From Pullilachnospira_A gallistercoris (lineage in GTDB: Bacteria; Bacillota; Clostridia; Lachnospirales; Lachnospiraceae), in contig DVHM01000183.1 of NCBI GenBank assembly GCA_018712125.1, forward strand, positions 1 through 64,000: a stretch of 64,000 bases of DNA. The letters run 5' to 3'. The position numbers and the translations under genes are program-made. The notes under the pieces are model-generated. The model made no database searches, was not told the origin of the DNA, and saw only the letters and a list, made by a program, of their open reading frames with translations. Positions 19,589-29,077 of this stretch are shown piece after piece (the stretch's first letter is position 1; each line of letters begins with the position of its first letter).

Positions 19589-20911
19589 ATGAAAAAAAGA
19601 GCGGCGCTTCACAATCTGGGCTGCAAAGTAAACGAATATGAGACCGAGGCGATGCAGCAGCTTCTGGAGGAGGCTGGATACGAGATCGTGCCCTTTCAGG
19701 AGAAGGCGGATGTGTATGTGATCAACACCTGCTCTGTTACCAATATCGCGGACCGGAAATCCCGCCAGATGCTCCACCGGGCAAAGCGGAAAAATCCCGA
19801 TGCCATCGTGGTGGCCGCGGGATGCTACGCCCAGACAGCGGAGGAAAAACTGCTGGAGGATGACGCTGTGGATATTGTCATCGGAAATAACCGCAAGGGG
19901 CATCTTCTGGAGGCCATTGACGCCTTTGAGAAAAATAACCGCCGGGAGCGGGAAGTGAGCCGGATCGATATCAACGAGGGCTGTCAGCCCTATGAGACCA
20001 TGGAGGTCAAGTACGCGCCCGGCCATACCAGGGCGTTTCTGAAGGTGCAGGACGGGTGCAATCAGTTCTGTTCCTACTGTATTATTCCCTATGCCAGAGG
20101 ACGGGTCCGCAGCAGGGATCTTGCAGATGCGGTAAAGGAAGCGGGCCGTCTGGCCGAGAGTGGTTACCGGGAGATTGTTCTGACGGGGATTCATCTGTCT
20201 TCCTATCAGACGCCGGAGGGAGACGGCCTTCTGGAACTGGTGGAGGCGGTCTGCGCCGTGCCGGGGATCGCGCGTGTCCGCCTGGGTTCTCTGGAGCCGC
20301 AGATCGTGACGGAGGACTTTGCCCTTCGCCTGTCCGAACTGCCGAAGGTTTGCCCCCATTTTCATCTTTCCCTCCAGAGCGGCTGTGACGCGACGTTAAA
20401 GAGGATGAATCGAAAATACGACACGGCGGCGTACGAAAAGAGCTGCGGGCTGCTGCGAAAATATTTTTCCCACCCGGCCATTACCACCGATGTGATCGCG
20501 GGCTTTCCGGGCGAGAGTGAAGAGGAGTTTGCCGAGACGAAAAAATTTCTGGAGAAGATCCATTTTTACGAGATGCATGTCTTCAAGTATTCCAGGCGAA
20601 AAGGGACGGTGGCGGACCGGATGCCGGATCAGGTGGATGAGGCCGTAAAGACGGAGCGGAGCGCGGCTCTGCTGGAGCTGGCGGAGACCATGTCGGAGGA
20701 GTTCTGTTCCTTTTATGTGGGAAAATGGGTGGAAATTCTCCTGGAGGAGCCCTGTGTCATCGACGGGGTTCGCTATATGACCGGATTTACCAGAGAGTAT
20801 GTGAAAGTGGCCGTAAAAACGGAGGAAGAGATAGGCGGCAGCCTGGTTTCCGGGAAGATCGCGGGCTTCCTGACAGCGGATTTGCTATTATCAGTTGAAT
20901 TTTCAAAATAG
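19589..20911 (+). CDS. mtaB: tRNA t6A37 methylthiotransferase MtaB
   Basis: The 440-residue radical SAM enzyme adds a methylthio group to t6A37 in tRNAs reading ANN codons. The N-terminal UPF0004 domain holds one cluster (Cys in LGCKVNE, NTCSVTN and AAGCYAQ). The radical SAM cluster is in DGCNQFCSYCIIPYARG. LGCKVNEYE and overall length fit MtaB (YqeV) rather than MiaB. I start at ATG 19589, 7 bases after GAAAGGA; the frame is open further upstream, but those starts lie in the promoter of the divergent HPr-like gene. Confidence 0.94.
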   Translation: MKKRAALHNLGCKVNEYETEAMQQLLEEAGYEIVPFQEKADVYVINTCSVTNIADRKSRQMLHRAKRKNPDAIVVAAGCYAQTAEEKLLEDDAVDIVIGNNRKGHLLEAIDAFEKNNRREREVSRIDINEGCQPYETMEVKYAPGHTRAFLKVQDGCNQFCSYCIIPYARGRVRSRDLADAVKEAGRLAESGYREIVLTGIHLSSYQTPEGDGLLELVEAVCAVPGIARVRLGSLEPQIVTEDFALRLSELPKVCPHFHLSLQSGCDATLKRMNRKYDTAAYEKSCGLLRKYFSHPAITTDVIAGFPGESEEEFAETKKFLEKIHFYEMHVFKYSRRKGTVADRMPDQVDEAVKTERSAALLELAETMSEEFCSFYVGKWVEILLEEPCVIDGVRYMTGFTREYVKVAVKTEEEIGGSLVSGKIAGFLTADLLLSVEFSK

Positions 20912-20923
20912 TTATATTAGAAT
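20895..20923 (+). promoter_or_regulatory. Promoter of ireB-ruvX-DUF1292
   Basis: TTGAAT (20895-20900) overlapping the end of mtaB, 17-base spacer, TAGAAT (20918-20923). Confidence 0.6.
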
Positions 20924-20974
20924 ATAAGGTAACAATGCTTCGATAACAAAAGAGCAGTTAGGTGCGTGAATAAG

Positions 20975-21241
20975 ATGCAGAATTTAAGCAGTACACAGTA
21001 TTTCAAGGTTGGAAAAGAGAAACAGGTCGGCGTGGACGAGGTGCTTGCCAAGGTCTATGAAGCGCTGGCGGAGAAAGGGTACAATCCCGTCAATCAGATC
21101 GTGGGCTATATTATGTCGGGAGATCCTACCTTTATAACCAGCCACAAGAATGCCAGAAGTCTGATCATGAAAGTGGAGCGGGATGAACTGGTGGAAGAAC
21201 TCCTCAAGGAGTATATTTCTGCCAAATCCTGGAAAAAATAA
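20975..21241 (+). CDS. ireB: IreB family regulatory phosphoprotein (UPF0297)
   Basis: The 88-residue protein has the conserved segments STQYFKV near the start, [20 protein letters not shown] in the middle, and [14 protein letters not shown]. IreB of enterococci is a target of the Ser/Thr kinase IreK and affects cephalosporin resistance; in this organism the role is inferred. I prefer ATG 20975, which gives the usual 88 residues; an in-frame GTG at 20966 would add three. The stop TAA shares its last A with the ATG of ruvX. Confidence 0.92.
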   Translation: MQNLSSTQYFKVGKEKQVGVDEVLAKVYEALAEKGYNPVNQIVGYIMSGDPTFITSHKNARSLIMKVERDELVEELLKEYISAKSWKK

Positions 21242-21678
21242 TGAGTGAGAACCGCAGAATATTAGGACTGGATTTCGGATCCAAGACAGTGGGGGTTGCG
21301 GTGAGCGACCCTTTGCTTCTGACTGCCCAGGGATTGGAGATTGTCCGCAGAGAGAAGCCTGGTAAGCTTCGCCGGACACTGTCCAGAATCGAAGAGATTG
21401 TAAAAGAATATGATGTGGACCGGATTGTCCTCGGATACCCCAAGAACATGAACAACACGGAGGGAGAGCGCTGTGAGCGCACGAAGGAATTCGCCAAAAT
21501 GCTCAGGCAGCGGCTGAATCTTCCGGTGGAACTGTGGGATGAGCGGCTGACGACGGTGGCCGCGGACGCCGTGATGCGCGAGACCGGTGTGCGCCGGGAA
21601 GAGCGCAAGGATTATGTGGACGAGATTGCGGCCATGCTGATTCTCCAGGGATATCTGGATCATCTGCATCAGGCATAA
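21241..21678 (+). CDS. ruvX: RuvX/YqgF family nuclease
   Basis: The 145-residue protein has the RNase H-like fold of Yqg[18 protein letters not shown] at the N-terminus with the first catalytic Asp, [23 protein letters not shown], and a C-terminal [11 protein letters not shown] with the last Asp. Family members process pre-16S rRNA 5' ends or act on Holliday-like junctions; the first role is better supported in E. coli. It is translationally coupled to ireB through a TAATG overlap. Confidence 0.94.
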   Translation: MSENRRILGLDFGSKTVGVAVSDPLLLTAQGLEIVRREKPGKLRRTLSRIEEIVKEYDVDRIVLGYPKNMNNTEGERCERTKEFAKMLRQRLNLPVELWDERLTTVAADAVMRETGVRREERKDYVDEIAAMLILQGYLDHLHQA

Positions 21679-21689
21679 AGGAAAAAATT

Positions 21690-21947
21690 ATGGAAAAAAT
21701 TAAATTGACAACGACAGACCCGGCGGAGGAGCTGGAAGTCTATGTGCTGGAGGAGACGACGATCAATCAGCAGAAGTACCTGTTGGTGGCGGAGGAGGAG
21801 ACCGGAGACTGCGAGGCCTTCATCCTGAAACTGACAGGGGAGGAGCAGGAAGATTACACCTATGTCCCGGTGGAGGATGAGGTGGAGTTTTCCGCTGTGC
21901 TGAAAGTTTTCGAGGAGCTCCTGGAGGACACGGACTTTGAGCGTTAG
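21690..21947 (+). CDS. DUF1292 protein (YrzB-like)
   Basis: The 85-residue acidic protein begins EKIKLTTTDPAEELEVYVLEE and has the DUF1292 pattern of a short beta-rich domain with a closing VFEELLED. The function of the family is unknown. It follows ruvX by 11 bases. The order alaS-ireB-ruvX-yrzB is standard in Bacillus; here alaS is some 17 kb away, but the rest of the block is kept. Confidence 0.88.
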   Translation: MEKIKLTTTDPAEELEVYVLEETTINQQKYLLVAEEETGDCEAFILKLTGEEQEDYTYVPVEDEVEFSAVLKVFEELLEDTDFER

Positions 21948-21985
21948 GCCGGATATGTCTGCGAAAAAGAAAACAGGAGGAAATT

Positions 21986-23650
21986 TTGAAGAAGAAGAGT
22001 GACGAAAAATTAAAGATTATACCGCTGGGAGGACTGGAACAGATCGGAATGAACATTACGGCCTTTGAATGCCAGGACAGCATTGTGCTGGTGGACTGTG
22101 GCCTCGCCTTCCCGGAGGACGACATGCTGGGAGTGGATCTGGTTATCCCCGATGTGACCTATCTGCTGGAGAACGCCGACAAGGTTAAGGGACTCTGCAT
22201 TACCCACGGACATGAGGACCATATCGGAGCGATTCCCTATATCCTCAAGCAGATCAATATGCCCATCTACGCTACCAAGCTGACAAACGGCCTGATCGAG
22301 AACAAGCTGAAGGAGCACGGTATGCTTCGGACCGTAAAGCGCAAGGTGGTAAAATACGGACAGAGCATCAATCTGGGATGCTTCCGGATCGAGTTTATCA
22401 AGACCAACCACAGTATTCAGGACGCGGCGGCTCTGGCGCTCTTCTCGCCGGCGGGAATCGTGGTGCACACCGGAGATTTCAAGGTGGACTATACGCCGGT
22501 GTTCGGCGACGCCATCGATCTGCAGCGGTTCGGCGAGATCGGCAAGAAGGGTGTGCTGGCGCTTCTCTGTGAGAGCACCAACGCGGAGCGCAGCGGATTT
22601 ACCCCGTCGGAGAAGACGGTGGGAAGAGTGTTTGACAATCTCTTCTCCGAGTACAGCGACACCAGAATCATCATAGCGACCTTTGCGTCCAATGTGGACC
22701 GGGTGCAGCAGATTATCAACTCCGCCCACAAGTACGGCAGAAAAGTTGTGGTGGAGGGGCGCAGCATGGTCAATGTCATCGCTACGGCCTCGGAACTGGG
22801 ATATCTGAATATACCGGAGAATACGCTGATCGAGGTGGATCAGCTGAAAAACTATCCGGATGAGCAGACGGTGCTGATTACCACCGGAAGCCAGGGCGAG
22901 TCCATGGCGGCTCTGTCCCGCATGGCAAACGGCACTCACCGGAAGATCTCCATCAAGCCCAGAGACACTATTATCTTCAGTTCTCATCCGATCCCCGGAA
23001 ATGAGAAGGCAGTGTCCAACGTCATCAACGAGCTCTCCATGAAGGGGGCCAATGTGGTTATGCAGGACACCCATGTGTCCGGCCATGCCTGCGAGGAGGA
23101 GATCAAGCTGATCTACTCTCTGGTAAGACCGAAGTACACGGTGCCGATCCACGGGGAGTACAAACACCGCAAGGCCCAGGCCCGGATCGCCGAGAAGATG
23201 GGAATGGAGAAGGATCACATTTTCATGCTCTCCTCGGGCGATGTGCTGGAAGTGAGCGAGGACAGCGCGAAGGTAACCGGAAAGGTGCACACCGGTGCCA
23301 TCATGGTGGACGGCCTCGGCGTGGGCGATGTGGGAAATATCGTCTTGAGAGACCGGCAGCATCTGGCGGAGGACGGCATTATTATCGTGGTTCTCACGCT
23401 GCAGTCCGGGACAGGACAGGTCCTTGCGGGACCGGATATCGTTTCCAGAGGTTTTGTCTATGTGCGCGGATCGGAGGATCTGATGGAGAGTGCCCGGGCG
23501 GTGCTGATCGATACCATGGACCGCTGTATGGACAAAAACATTACCGACTGGACCAAGATCAAGAACGAGATCAAGGATGCTCTGGGGGATTTCGTCTGGA
23601 AGGAAACCCAGCGTCGTCCCATGATCATGCCGATCATTATGGAAGTGTAG
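21986..23650 (+). CDS. rnj: Ribonuclease J
   Basis: The 554-residue enzyme is a beta-CASP metallo-beta-lactamase with 5'-3' exonuclease and endonuclease activity on RNA. The metal motif is THGHEDHIGAIPYIL (about residue 73), with later TGDFKVD, SSHPIPGNE and a beta-CASP HVSGHACEEE. The start is TTG 21986 behind AGGAGGAAA. Length is normal (about 555). RNase Y is encoded about 12 kb downstream, so both main Firmicutes mRNA-decay nucleases lie in this window. Confidence 0.96.
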   Translation: MKKKSDEKLKIIPLGGLEQIGMNITAFECQDSIVLVDCGLAFPEDDMLGVDLVIPDVTYLLENADKVKGLCITHGHEDHIGAIPYILKQINMPIYATKLTNGLIENKLKEHGMLRTVKRKVVKYGQSINLGCFRIEFIKTNHSIQDAAALALFSPAGIVVHTGDFKVDYTPVFGDAIDLQRFGEIGKKGVLALLCESTNAERSGFTPSEKTVGRVFDNLFSEYSDTRIIIATFASNVDRVQQIINSAHKYGRKVVVEGRSMVNVIATASELGYLNIPENTLIEVDQLKNYPDEQTVLITTGSQGESMAALSRMANGTHRKISIKPRDTIIFSSHPIPGNEKAVSNVINELSMKGANVVMQDTHVSGHACEEEIKLIYSLVRPKYTVPIHGEYKHRKAQARIAEKMGMEKDHIFMLSSGDVLEVSEDSAKVTGKVHTGAIMVDGLGVGDVGNIVLRDRQHLAEDGIIIVVLTLQSGTGQVLAGPDIVSRGFVYVRGSEDLMESARAVLIDTMDRCMDKNITDWTKIKNEIKDALGDFVWKETQRRPMIMPIIMEV

Positions 23651-23651
23651 C

Positions 23652-24305
23652 ATGATTGGCGACGAGCGGCTTGAGACTTTTTTAAACAGCATGGATCCGG
23701 AACTTCCCGGGGAACTCTTTTCGCTGGAACAGAGAGCCCTGGCGGATCACGTGCCCATCATCCGCAGAGGGACCAGAAGCTTTCTTCGATGGATTCTCGC
23801 GGAGAGAAGGCCCGGGCGGATTCTGGAAATCGGAACCGCCGTGGGCTTTTCCGCATTGTTTATGGCCTGGTACGCGCCTGAGCCTGTCCGGATTGTGACA
23901 GTGGAGCAGGACGCGCGAAGGATTGCGGAGGCCAGAAAAAATTTCGCGGCGGCCGGCCGTCAGAAGCAGATCACTCTGCTGGAGGGCGACGCGGCGGAGA
24001 TTTTGCCGGGGCTTTCCGGCCCCTTCGACATGATTTTTATGGACGCGGCCAAGGGACAGTACCCTTTTCTGCTCCCGCAGGCAAAGCGGCTGATGGCTCA
24101 GGGAGGGCTGCTGATTACGGACAATGTCCTTCAGGAGGGGGATATTCTGGAATCCCGATTTGCGGTAAGACGCAGGGACCGCACCATTCACAAACGGATG
24201 CGGGAATATCTCTACACCCTCGCCCACGATGAGGATCTGGTCTGTACGGTACTCCCGGTGGGGGACGGCCTGGCGGTCTGCACGGTCAAACGGAAGGATG
24301 GATAG
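23652..24305 (+). CDS. trmR: tRNA 5-hydroxyuridine methyltransferase TrmR (YrrM type)
   Basis: The 217-residue O-methyltransferase (COMT-like) has the SAM motif ILEIGTAVGFSALFMA and the metal-binding MDAAKGQY and ITDNVLQEG segments. In Bacillus, TrmR methylates 5-hydroxyuridine at tRNA position 34 to give 5-methoxyuridine. The assignment rests on the next gene being a U32 peptidase-like protein that makes the hydroxyuridine substrate. The ATG is one base after the rnj stop, and the stop is one base before trhP, so the three genes form one transcript. Confidence 0.87.
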   Translation: MIGDERLETFLNSMDPELPGELFSLEQRALADHVPIIRRGTRSFLRWILAERRPGRILEIGTAVGFSALFMAWYAPEPVRIVTVEQDARRIAEARKNFAAAGRQKQITLLEGDAAEILPGLSGPFDMIFMDAAKGQYPFLLPQAKRLMAQGGLLITDNVLQEGDILESRFAVRRRDRTIHKRMREYLYTLAHDEDLVCTVLPVGDGLAVCTVKRKDG

Positions 24306-24306
24306 C

Positions 24307-25545
24307 ATGAGAAAAGTGGAATTGCTGGTTCCGGCCAGCAGTCTGGAAGTTTTGAAAGTGGCGGTTATCTTTGGCGCGGATGCCGTCTATATCGGCGGGG
24401 AGGCCTTCGGCCTGCGGGCAAAGGCAAAAAATTTTTCGCTGGAGCAGATGCGGGAAGGGATCGCTTTCGCACACCGGCGGGGCGTGAAGGTCTATGTGAC
24501 AGCGAATATTTTTGCCCACAACCGGGATCTTGACGGTGTGCGCGAATATTTTGCGCAGCTGAGGGATCTGGCGCCGGATGCGCCGGACGCTTTGATTATC
24601 TCCGATCCCGGCGTGTTTCTGATCGCCAGGGAAGTATGTCCCGAGATGGAGATACATATCAGCACCCAGGCAAACAATACCAATTACAGTACCTATCGGT
24701 TCTGGTATGGACAGGGAGCCAGACGGGTGGTCAGCGCCAGGGAGCTTTCTCTGGAGGAGATTCGTCAGATCCGGGAACAGATTCCGGAGGACATGGAGAT
24801 CGAGACCTTTATCCACGGTTCCATGTGCATGGCCTATTCCGGGAGATGTCTTCTGAGCAATTTTCTTACCGGGCAGGATGCCAATCAGGGGGCCTGCACC
24901 CATCCCTGCCGCTGGAAATATGCGGTGGTGGAGGAGACCAGACCCGGGGAATATTTCCCCGTTTACGAGAACGAGAGAGGAACGTTCCTGTTCAACTCCA
25001 AGGATCTGTGCATGATCGAACATATCCCGGAACTTCTGTCTGCCGGGATTGACAGTTTTAAAATAGAGGGAAGAATGAAGACGGCGCTCTATGTGGCCAC
25101 GGTGGCGAGAACCTACCGGAAAGCCATCGACAACTGTCTGCAGTCGGAGGAGCTGTACCGGAAGAATATGCCCTGGTACAAAGAGCAGATCGCGGGATGT
25201 ACGTACCGGCAGTTTTCCACCGGATTCTTTTTCGGCAAGCCTAACGCGGAGGCCCAGACCTACGGCGAGAGCACATACATCCGCGGGTACACGTATCTGG
25301 GGATTGTGGGAGCCCGGGATGCGCGGGGATTGTATGAGACGGAGCAGAGAAACAAGTTTTCTGTGGGGGAACAGATTGAAGTGATGAAGCCTTCGGGAGA
25401 GAATGTTCCGGTCACAGTGCGGCGGATCGTAAACGACGCGGGGGAGGAGATGGAGTCAGCGCCCCATCCGAAACAGAGGCTGTGGATCGATCTTGGCTGT
25501 GAACTGGATGCATTTGATATATTAAGAAGAAAAGAGGAGGAATAG
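24307..25545 (+). CDS. trhP: U32 peptidase-like tRNA hydroxylation protein TrhP
   Basis: The 412-residue protein begins KVELLVPASSLEVLKVA and has the U32 signature FIHGSMCMAYSGRCLLSN plus the cysteine-containing GACTHPCRW, which fits an Fe-S site. Family members YegQ/TrhP and Bacillus YrrN/YrrO make 5-hydroxyuridine at position 34 of tRNA, feeding TrmR encoded directly upstream. Bacillus has two such genes in tandem; here one is seen. I start at ATG 24307, 9 bases after GGAAGG; ATG 24298 touches that site. Confidence 0.88.
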   Translation: MRKVELLVPASSLEVLKVAVIFGADAVYIGGEAFGLRAKAKNFSLEQMREGIAFAHRRGVKVYVTANIFAHNRDLDGVREYFAQLRDLAPDAPDALIISDPGVFLIAREVCPEMEIHISTQANNTNYSTYRFWYGQGARRVVSARELSLEEIRQIREQIPEDMEIETFIHGSMCMAYSGRCLLSNFLTGQDANQGACTHPCRWKYAVVEETRPGEYFPVYENERGTFLFNSKDLCMIEHIPELLSAGIDSFKIEGRMKTALYVATVARTYRKAIDNCLQSEELYRKNMPWYKEQIAGCTYRQFSTGFFFGKPNAEAQTYGESTYIRGYTYLGIVGARDARGLYETEQRNKFSVGEQIEVMKPSGENVPVTVRRIVNDAGEEMESAPHPKQRLWIDLGCELDAFDILRRKEEE

Positions 25546-25548
25546 ATC

Positions 25549-26598
25549 ATGGCAGAGGAGAGATATGTGGCGTATGTCGGAACCTACACCCATGAGAACA
25601 GCGTGGGGATACATGTGTACGACATCGATATGGAGAAGGGAAAACTGACGGAGCGCAGCGTGGCGCCCATCAACAATCCCTCCAATGTGGTGGTGGCTCA
25701 CAATGGGAAATTCCTGTACTCCATCGAGGACGAGGGCGTTTCGGCTTTCTCCATCGATGAGAACGGAGACCTGACCAAGATCAACCGGGAGTGGATCGGG
25801 GGAATGCGGGCCTGTTATGTGTCCATCGACAGTCAGGACCGCTATCTGTTTCTGGCGGGATTTCACGACGGCAGAGTAACGATGATGAATGTCAATGAAG
25901 ATGGCAGTGTCGGCAGCATCGCGGATGGGATTTTCCATCAGGGCATCGGCAAGAGCTCGGTGGAGAAGCGGCTGGATCCGCGGGTTACCTGCACGCAGCT
26001 GACGCCGGACGAGAAGTATCTCTGCGCGGTGGACTGGGGGCTTCATCAGATCAAGATCTACGAGGTGGATTATGAGAGGGGAAAACTGCTCTTAAACGAT
26101 ATTCTTCGGTGCCCCTTCAACTCCAATCCCAGACGGATTCGTTTCTCGAAAGACGGACGGTTTGCCTACGTTCTGGAGGAGTCGGAAAATATTCTGGCGG
26201 CCTACACCTACACGCTGAAGGAAGATGGTCCGGAATTTGAAAAATTCCAGGAACTCTGTGTGCTGCAGACCCACGACGCCATTGCCTCCAGCTCCGCTCT
26301 GGAATTTGACTATGCCGGCAAGTACCTCTACGCCTCCATCGACGGACTCAATGAGGTGGCATGCGTCAAGGTGAACGAGGACGGCACAATGGAGTTGGAG
26401 AGCAACACGAGAATCAGCGGCGACTATCCCAAGAGCATCGCAATTCTGCCGGATGACAGGACGCTGGTATCCCTGAATCACGATTCCAACGAGATCCGCA
26501 CTTTCCATGTGGACCACGAGAAGAAGTGCTGCCTGATGAAAAATCCGCCGATCAAGGTGGATAAACCCAACAGTATTCAGATTCACAAGCTGATCTGA
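25549..26598 (+). CDS. Lactonase-family beta-propeller protein
   Basis: The 349-residue protein matches the PF10282 seven-bladed propeller family that includes 6-phosphogluconolactonase YbhE/Pgl. It begins YVAYVGTYTHENSVGIHVY, then repeats blades of about 45-50 residues such as GKYLYASIDG and DRTLVSLNHDSNEI. There is no signal peptide, so it is cytoplasmic. No pentose phosphate genes are nearby, so the substrate is uncertain. It starts 3 bases after trhP with AGAGGAGG just upstream, so it is probably co-transcribed. Confidence 0.8.
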   Translation: MAEERYVAYVGTYTHENSVGIHVYDIDMEKGKLTERSVAPINNPSNVVVAHNGKFLYSIEDEGVSAFSIDENGDLTKINREWIGGMRACYVSIDSQDRYLFLAGFHDGRVTMMNVNEDGSVGSIADGIFHQGIGKSSVEKRLDPRVTCTQLTPDEKYLCAVDWGLHQIKIYEVDYERGKLLLNDILRCPFNSNPRRIRFSKDGRFAYVLEESENILAAYTYTLKEDGPEFEKFQELCVLQTHDAIASSSALEFDYAGKYLYASIDGLNEVACVKVNEDGTMELESNTRISGDYPKSIAILPDDRTLVSLNHDSNEIRTFHVDHEKKCCLMKNPPIKVDKPNSIQIHKLI

Positions 26599-26629
26599 GT
26601 ATGACAGAAGAGATGGACAGGAGGAATCG

Positions 26630-27727
26630 ATGGCCGGATCATTATTTGGAAACAATTTTCGCATAACAACCTGGGGCGAGTCCCACGGAAAGGGGCTGGG
26701 CGTCGTGGTGGACGGCTGCCCTGCTGGGGTGGCGCTGACTGAGGAGGATATCCAGAAGTATATGAACCGCAGAAAGCCCGGACAGTCGAAATATACGACA
26801 GCCAGACAGGAGGGGGACGCGGTGGAGATCCTCTCAGGCGTGTTTGAGGGGATGACCACAGGTACGCCGATCTCTCTGATGGTGCGCAACCAGGATCAGA
26901 GGTCCAGGGATTACTCCAACATCGCGGAGATTTTCCGCCCCGGCCACGCGGATTTCGGTTACTGGGAGAAGTACGGTATCCGGGATTACCGTGGCGGAGG
27001 GAGATCTTCGGGAAGAGAGACCATCGGTCGTGTGGCGGCGGGAGCCGTGGCGGCGAAGGTGCTGGGAGAACTGGGGATTACCTTTACCACTTTCACCAGA
27101 AGCATCGGACCGGTGGAGGCGGCGTCGGTGGATGTGGAGCAGATTTTTGAGAATGCTCTCTATATGCCGGACAGCGAGGCGGCTGCGGAGGCGGCGGCCT
27201 ATCTGGAAGCGTGCATGAAAAACAGGGATTCCGCGGGTGGCGTGATCGAGTGCTGGATCGACGGTGTGCCCGCCGGAATCGGAGAGCCGGTTTTCGACAA
27301 GCTGGATGCCCGCCTGGCAGGGGCGGTCTTTTCCATCGGAGCTGTCAAGGGATTTGAGATCGGCGACGGCTTTGCCGCGGCAAAGAGCAACGGCAGCAGA
27401 AACAATGATCCCTTTGTCATGCGAGACGGCCGGGTGGCCAAGGAGACCAACCACGCGGGCGGAATTCTGGGCGGTATCAGCGATGGCAGCCGGATTATCT
27501 TCCGGGCGGCTGTCAAGCCGACCGCCTCCATCAGTCAGCCCCAGCATACGGTGGATATCCACGGACAGGAGCGGGAGATCGAGATCCGCGGACGGCATGA
27601 TCCGGTTATTGTGCCCCGGGCAGTGGTGGTCGTGGAGAGCATGGCGGCCATCACGATACTGGACGGTATGCTGTCGGATCTGGGATGCCGGATGGAGGAT
27701 CTGCGCCGGAAGTATACCGGCTGCTGA
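26630..27727 (+). CDS. aroC: Chorismate synthase
   Basis: The 365-residue enzyme makes chorismate from EPSP using reduced FMN. Signatures are WGESHGKGLGVVVDGCP at the N-terminus, GGGRSSGRET in the middle and a late RHDPVIVPRAVVVVE. The length fits the short, monofunctional bacterial form. AGGAGG precedes ATG 26630. The other shikimate genes in the window (aroF, aroE, aroD, aroK) are 20 kb away, so the pathway is split. Confidence 0.97.
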   Translation: MAGSLFGNNFRITTWGESHGKGLGVVVDGCPAGVALTEEDIQKYMNRRKPGQSKYTTARQEGDAVEILSGVFEGMTTGTPISLMVRNQDQRSRDYSNIAEIFRPGHADFGYWEKYGIRDYRGGGRSSGRETIGRVAAGAVAAKVLGELGITFTTFTRSIGPVEAASVDVEQIFENALYMPDSEAAAEAAAYLEACMKNRDSAGGVIECWIDGVPAGIGEPVFDKLDARLAGAVFSIGAVKGFEIGDGFAAAKSNGSRNNDPFVMRDGRVAKETNHAGGILGGISDGSRIIFRAAVKPTASISQPQHTVDIHGQEREIEIRGRHDPVIVPRAVVVVESMAAITILDGMLSDLGCRMEDLRRKYTGC

Positions 27728-27813
27728 GAAGGGCTTTTTGCGTCGGAGATGGGTGGCGGCACATCCCGGCAGAGCAATATCGGCCCGGAATAAGAGAAGG
27801 AGATATCACAGGA

Positions 27814-28947
27814 ATGGGATATGAGATACTGAAGACGGAGGGGCGGGCCAAGAGAGCCCGCTTCACTTCGGTTCACGGCGTGGTGGAGACGCCTGTTTTT
27901 ATGAATGTGGGAACGGTGGGCGCTATCAAGGGTGCGGTTTCCACCGACGATCTCCACGAGATCGGGACGCAGATCGAGCTGTCCAACACATACCATCTGC
28001 ATGTGCGCACCGGAGACGAGCTGATTAAAGAACTGGGCGGCCTGCACCGGTTCATGGTATGGGACCGGCCGATTCTGACGGATTCCGGCGGATTCCAGGT
28101 GTTTTCCCTGGCAGGACTTCGGCGGATTCGGGAGGAGGGGGTAACCTTCCACTCCCATATTGACGGCAGAAAGATTTTCATGGGGCCGGAGGAGAGCATA
28201 CAGATTCAGTCCAATCTGGGTTCCACCATCGCCATGGCCTTTGACGAGTGCCCCAGCAGCGTGGCGGAGCGCAGCTATGTGGAGGATTCCGTGGCCAGGA
28301 CGACCCGCTGGCTGGCGCGCTGTAAGGCGAAAATGCGGGAACTGAATGACCGGGAGGATACCATCAATCCCCATCAGCTGCTGTTCGGCATCAATCAGGG
28401 GGCGATCTTCGAGGATATCCGGAAGGATCACGCGAAGCGGATCGCCGAGATGGATCTGGACGGTTATGCCATCGGCGGCCTGGCGGTGGGGGAGACTCAC
28501 GAGCAGATGTACCATATTCTGGATGAGACGGTTCCCTGTCTGCCGAAGGACAAGCCCACCTACCTGATGGGGGTGGGAACGCCGGCAAACATTCTCGAGG
28601 GCGTGGAGCGGGGCGTGGACTTCTTTGACTGCGTTTATCCCAGCCGCAACGGCCGGCATGGTCATGTCTATACCCGCCATGGGAAGCTGAATCTCTTCAA
28701 CCAGAAATTTGAGCGGGATATGCGCCCCATTGAGGAGGGGTGCCAGTGTCCTGCCTGCCGGACCTATTCCAGAGCTTACATCCGCCATCTGCTGAAGGCG
28801 AAGGAGATGCTGGGCATGCGCCTTTGCGTGCTGCACAATCTGTACTTCTACAATCATCTGATGGAGGGTATCCGAGATGCCCTGGATGCGGGCAGATTCG
28901 CTTCATTCAAGCGGGAGATGCTGGAGTCCATGGCGGCCGGAGAATAG
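27814..28947 (+). CDS. tgt: Queuine tRNA-ribosyltransferase
   Basis: The 377-residue enzyme swaps guanine-34 for preQ1 in tRNAs with GUN anticodons. The catalytic region is LTDSGGFQVFSLAGLRR, the base-binding loop GGLAVGE, and the nucleophile Asp is in DFFDCVYPSRNGRHG. Zinc ligands are CQCPAC and the later His in VLHNLYFYN. I start at ATG 27814 after AGAAGGAGA; the frame runs open upstream into aroC but without a ribosome binding site. yajC follows, the usual order, although no secD or secF is seen. Confidence 0.96.
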   Translation: MGYEILKTEGRAKRARFTSVHGVVETPVFMNVGTVGAIKGAVSTDDLHEIGTQIELSNTYHLHVRTGDELIKELGGLHRFMVWDRPILTDSGGFQVFSLAGLRRIREEGVTFHSHIDGRKIFMGPEESIQIQSNLGSTIAMAFDECPSSVAERSYVEDSVARTTRWLARCKAKMRELNDREDTINPHQLLFGINQGAIFEDIRKDHAKRIAEMDLDGYAIGGLAVGETHEQMYHILDETVPCLPKDKPTYLMGVGTPANILEGVERGVDFFDCVYPSRNGRHGHVYTRHGKLNLFNQKFERDMRPIEEGCQCPACRTYSRAYIRHLLKAKEMLGMRLCVLHNLYFYNHLMEGIRDALDAGRFASFKREMLESMAAGE

Positions 28948-28985
28948 GAGCCGGAAGATACAGCGAAAAAAGATACGAAAAAGGC

Positions 28986-29014
28986 TTGCATGGGACAGGT
29001 ATTTTATGTAAAAT
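28986..29014 (+). promoter_or_regulatory. Promoter of yajC
   Basis: TTGCAT (28986-28991), 17-base spacer, TAAAAT (29009-29014). A small GGACA/TGTCC hairpin lies in the leader near 29031-29044. Confidence 0.55.
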
Positions 29015-29077
29015 AAGGAAAGATGCTGTCGGACATAGCTGTCCAACGGCAAACGCATATTTTAGGAGGAATAGAAC

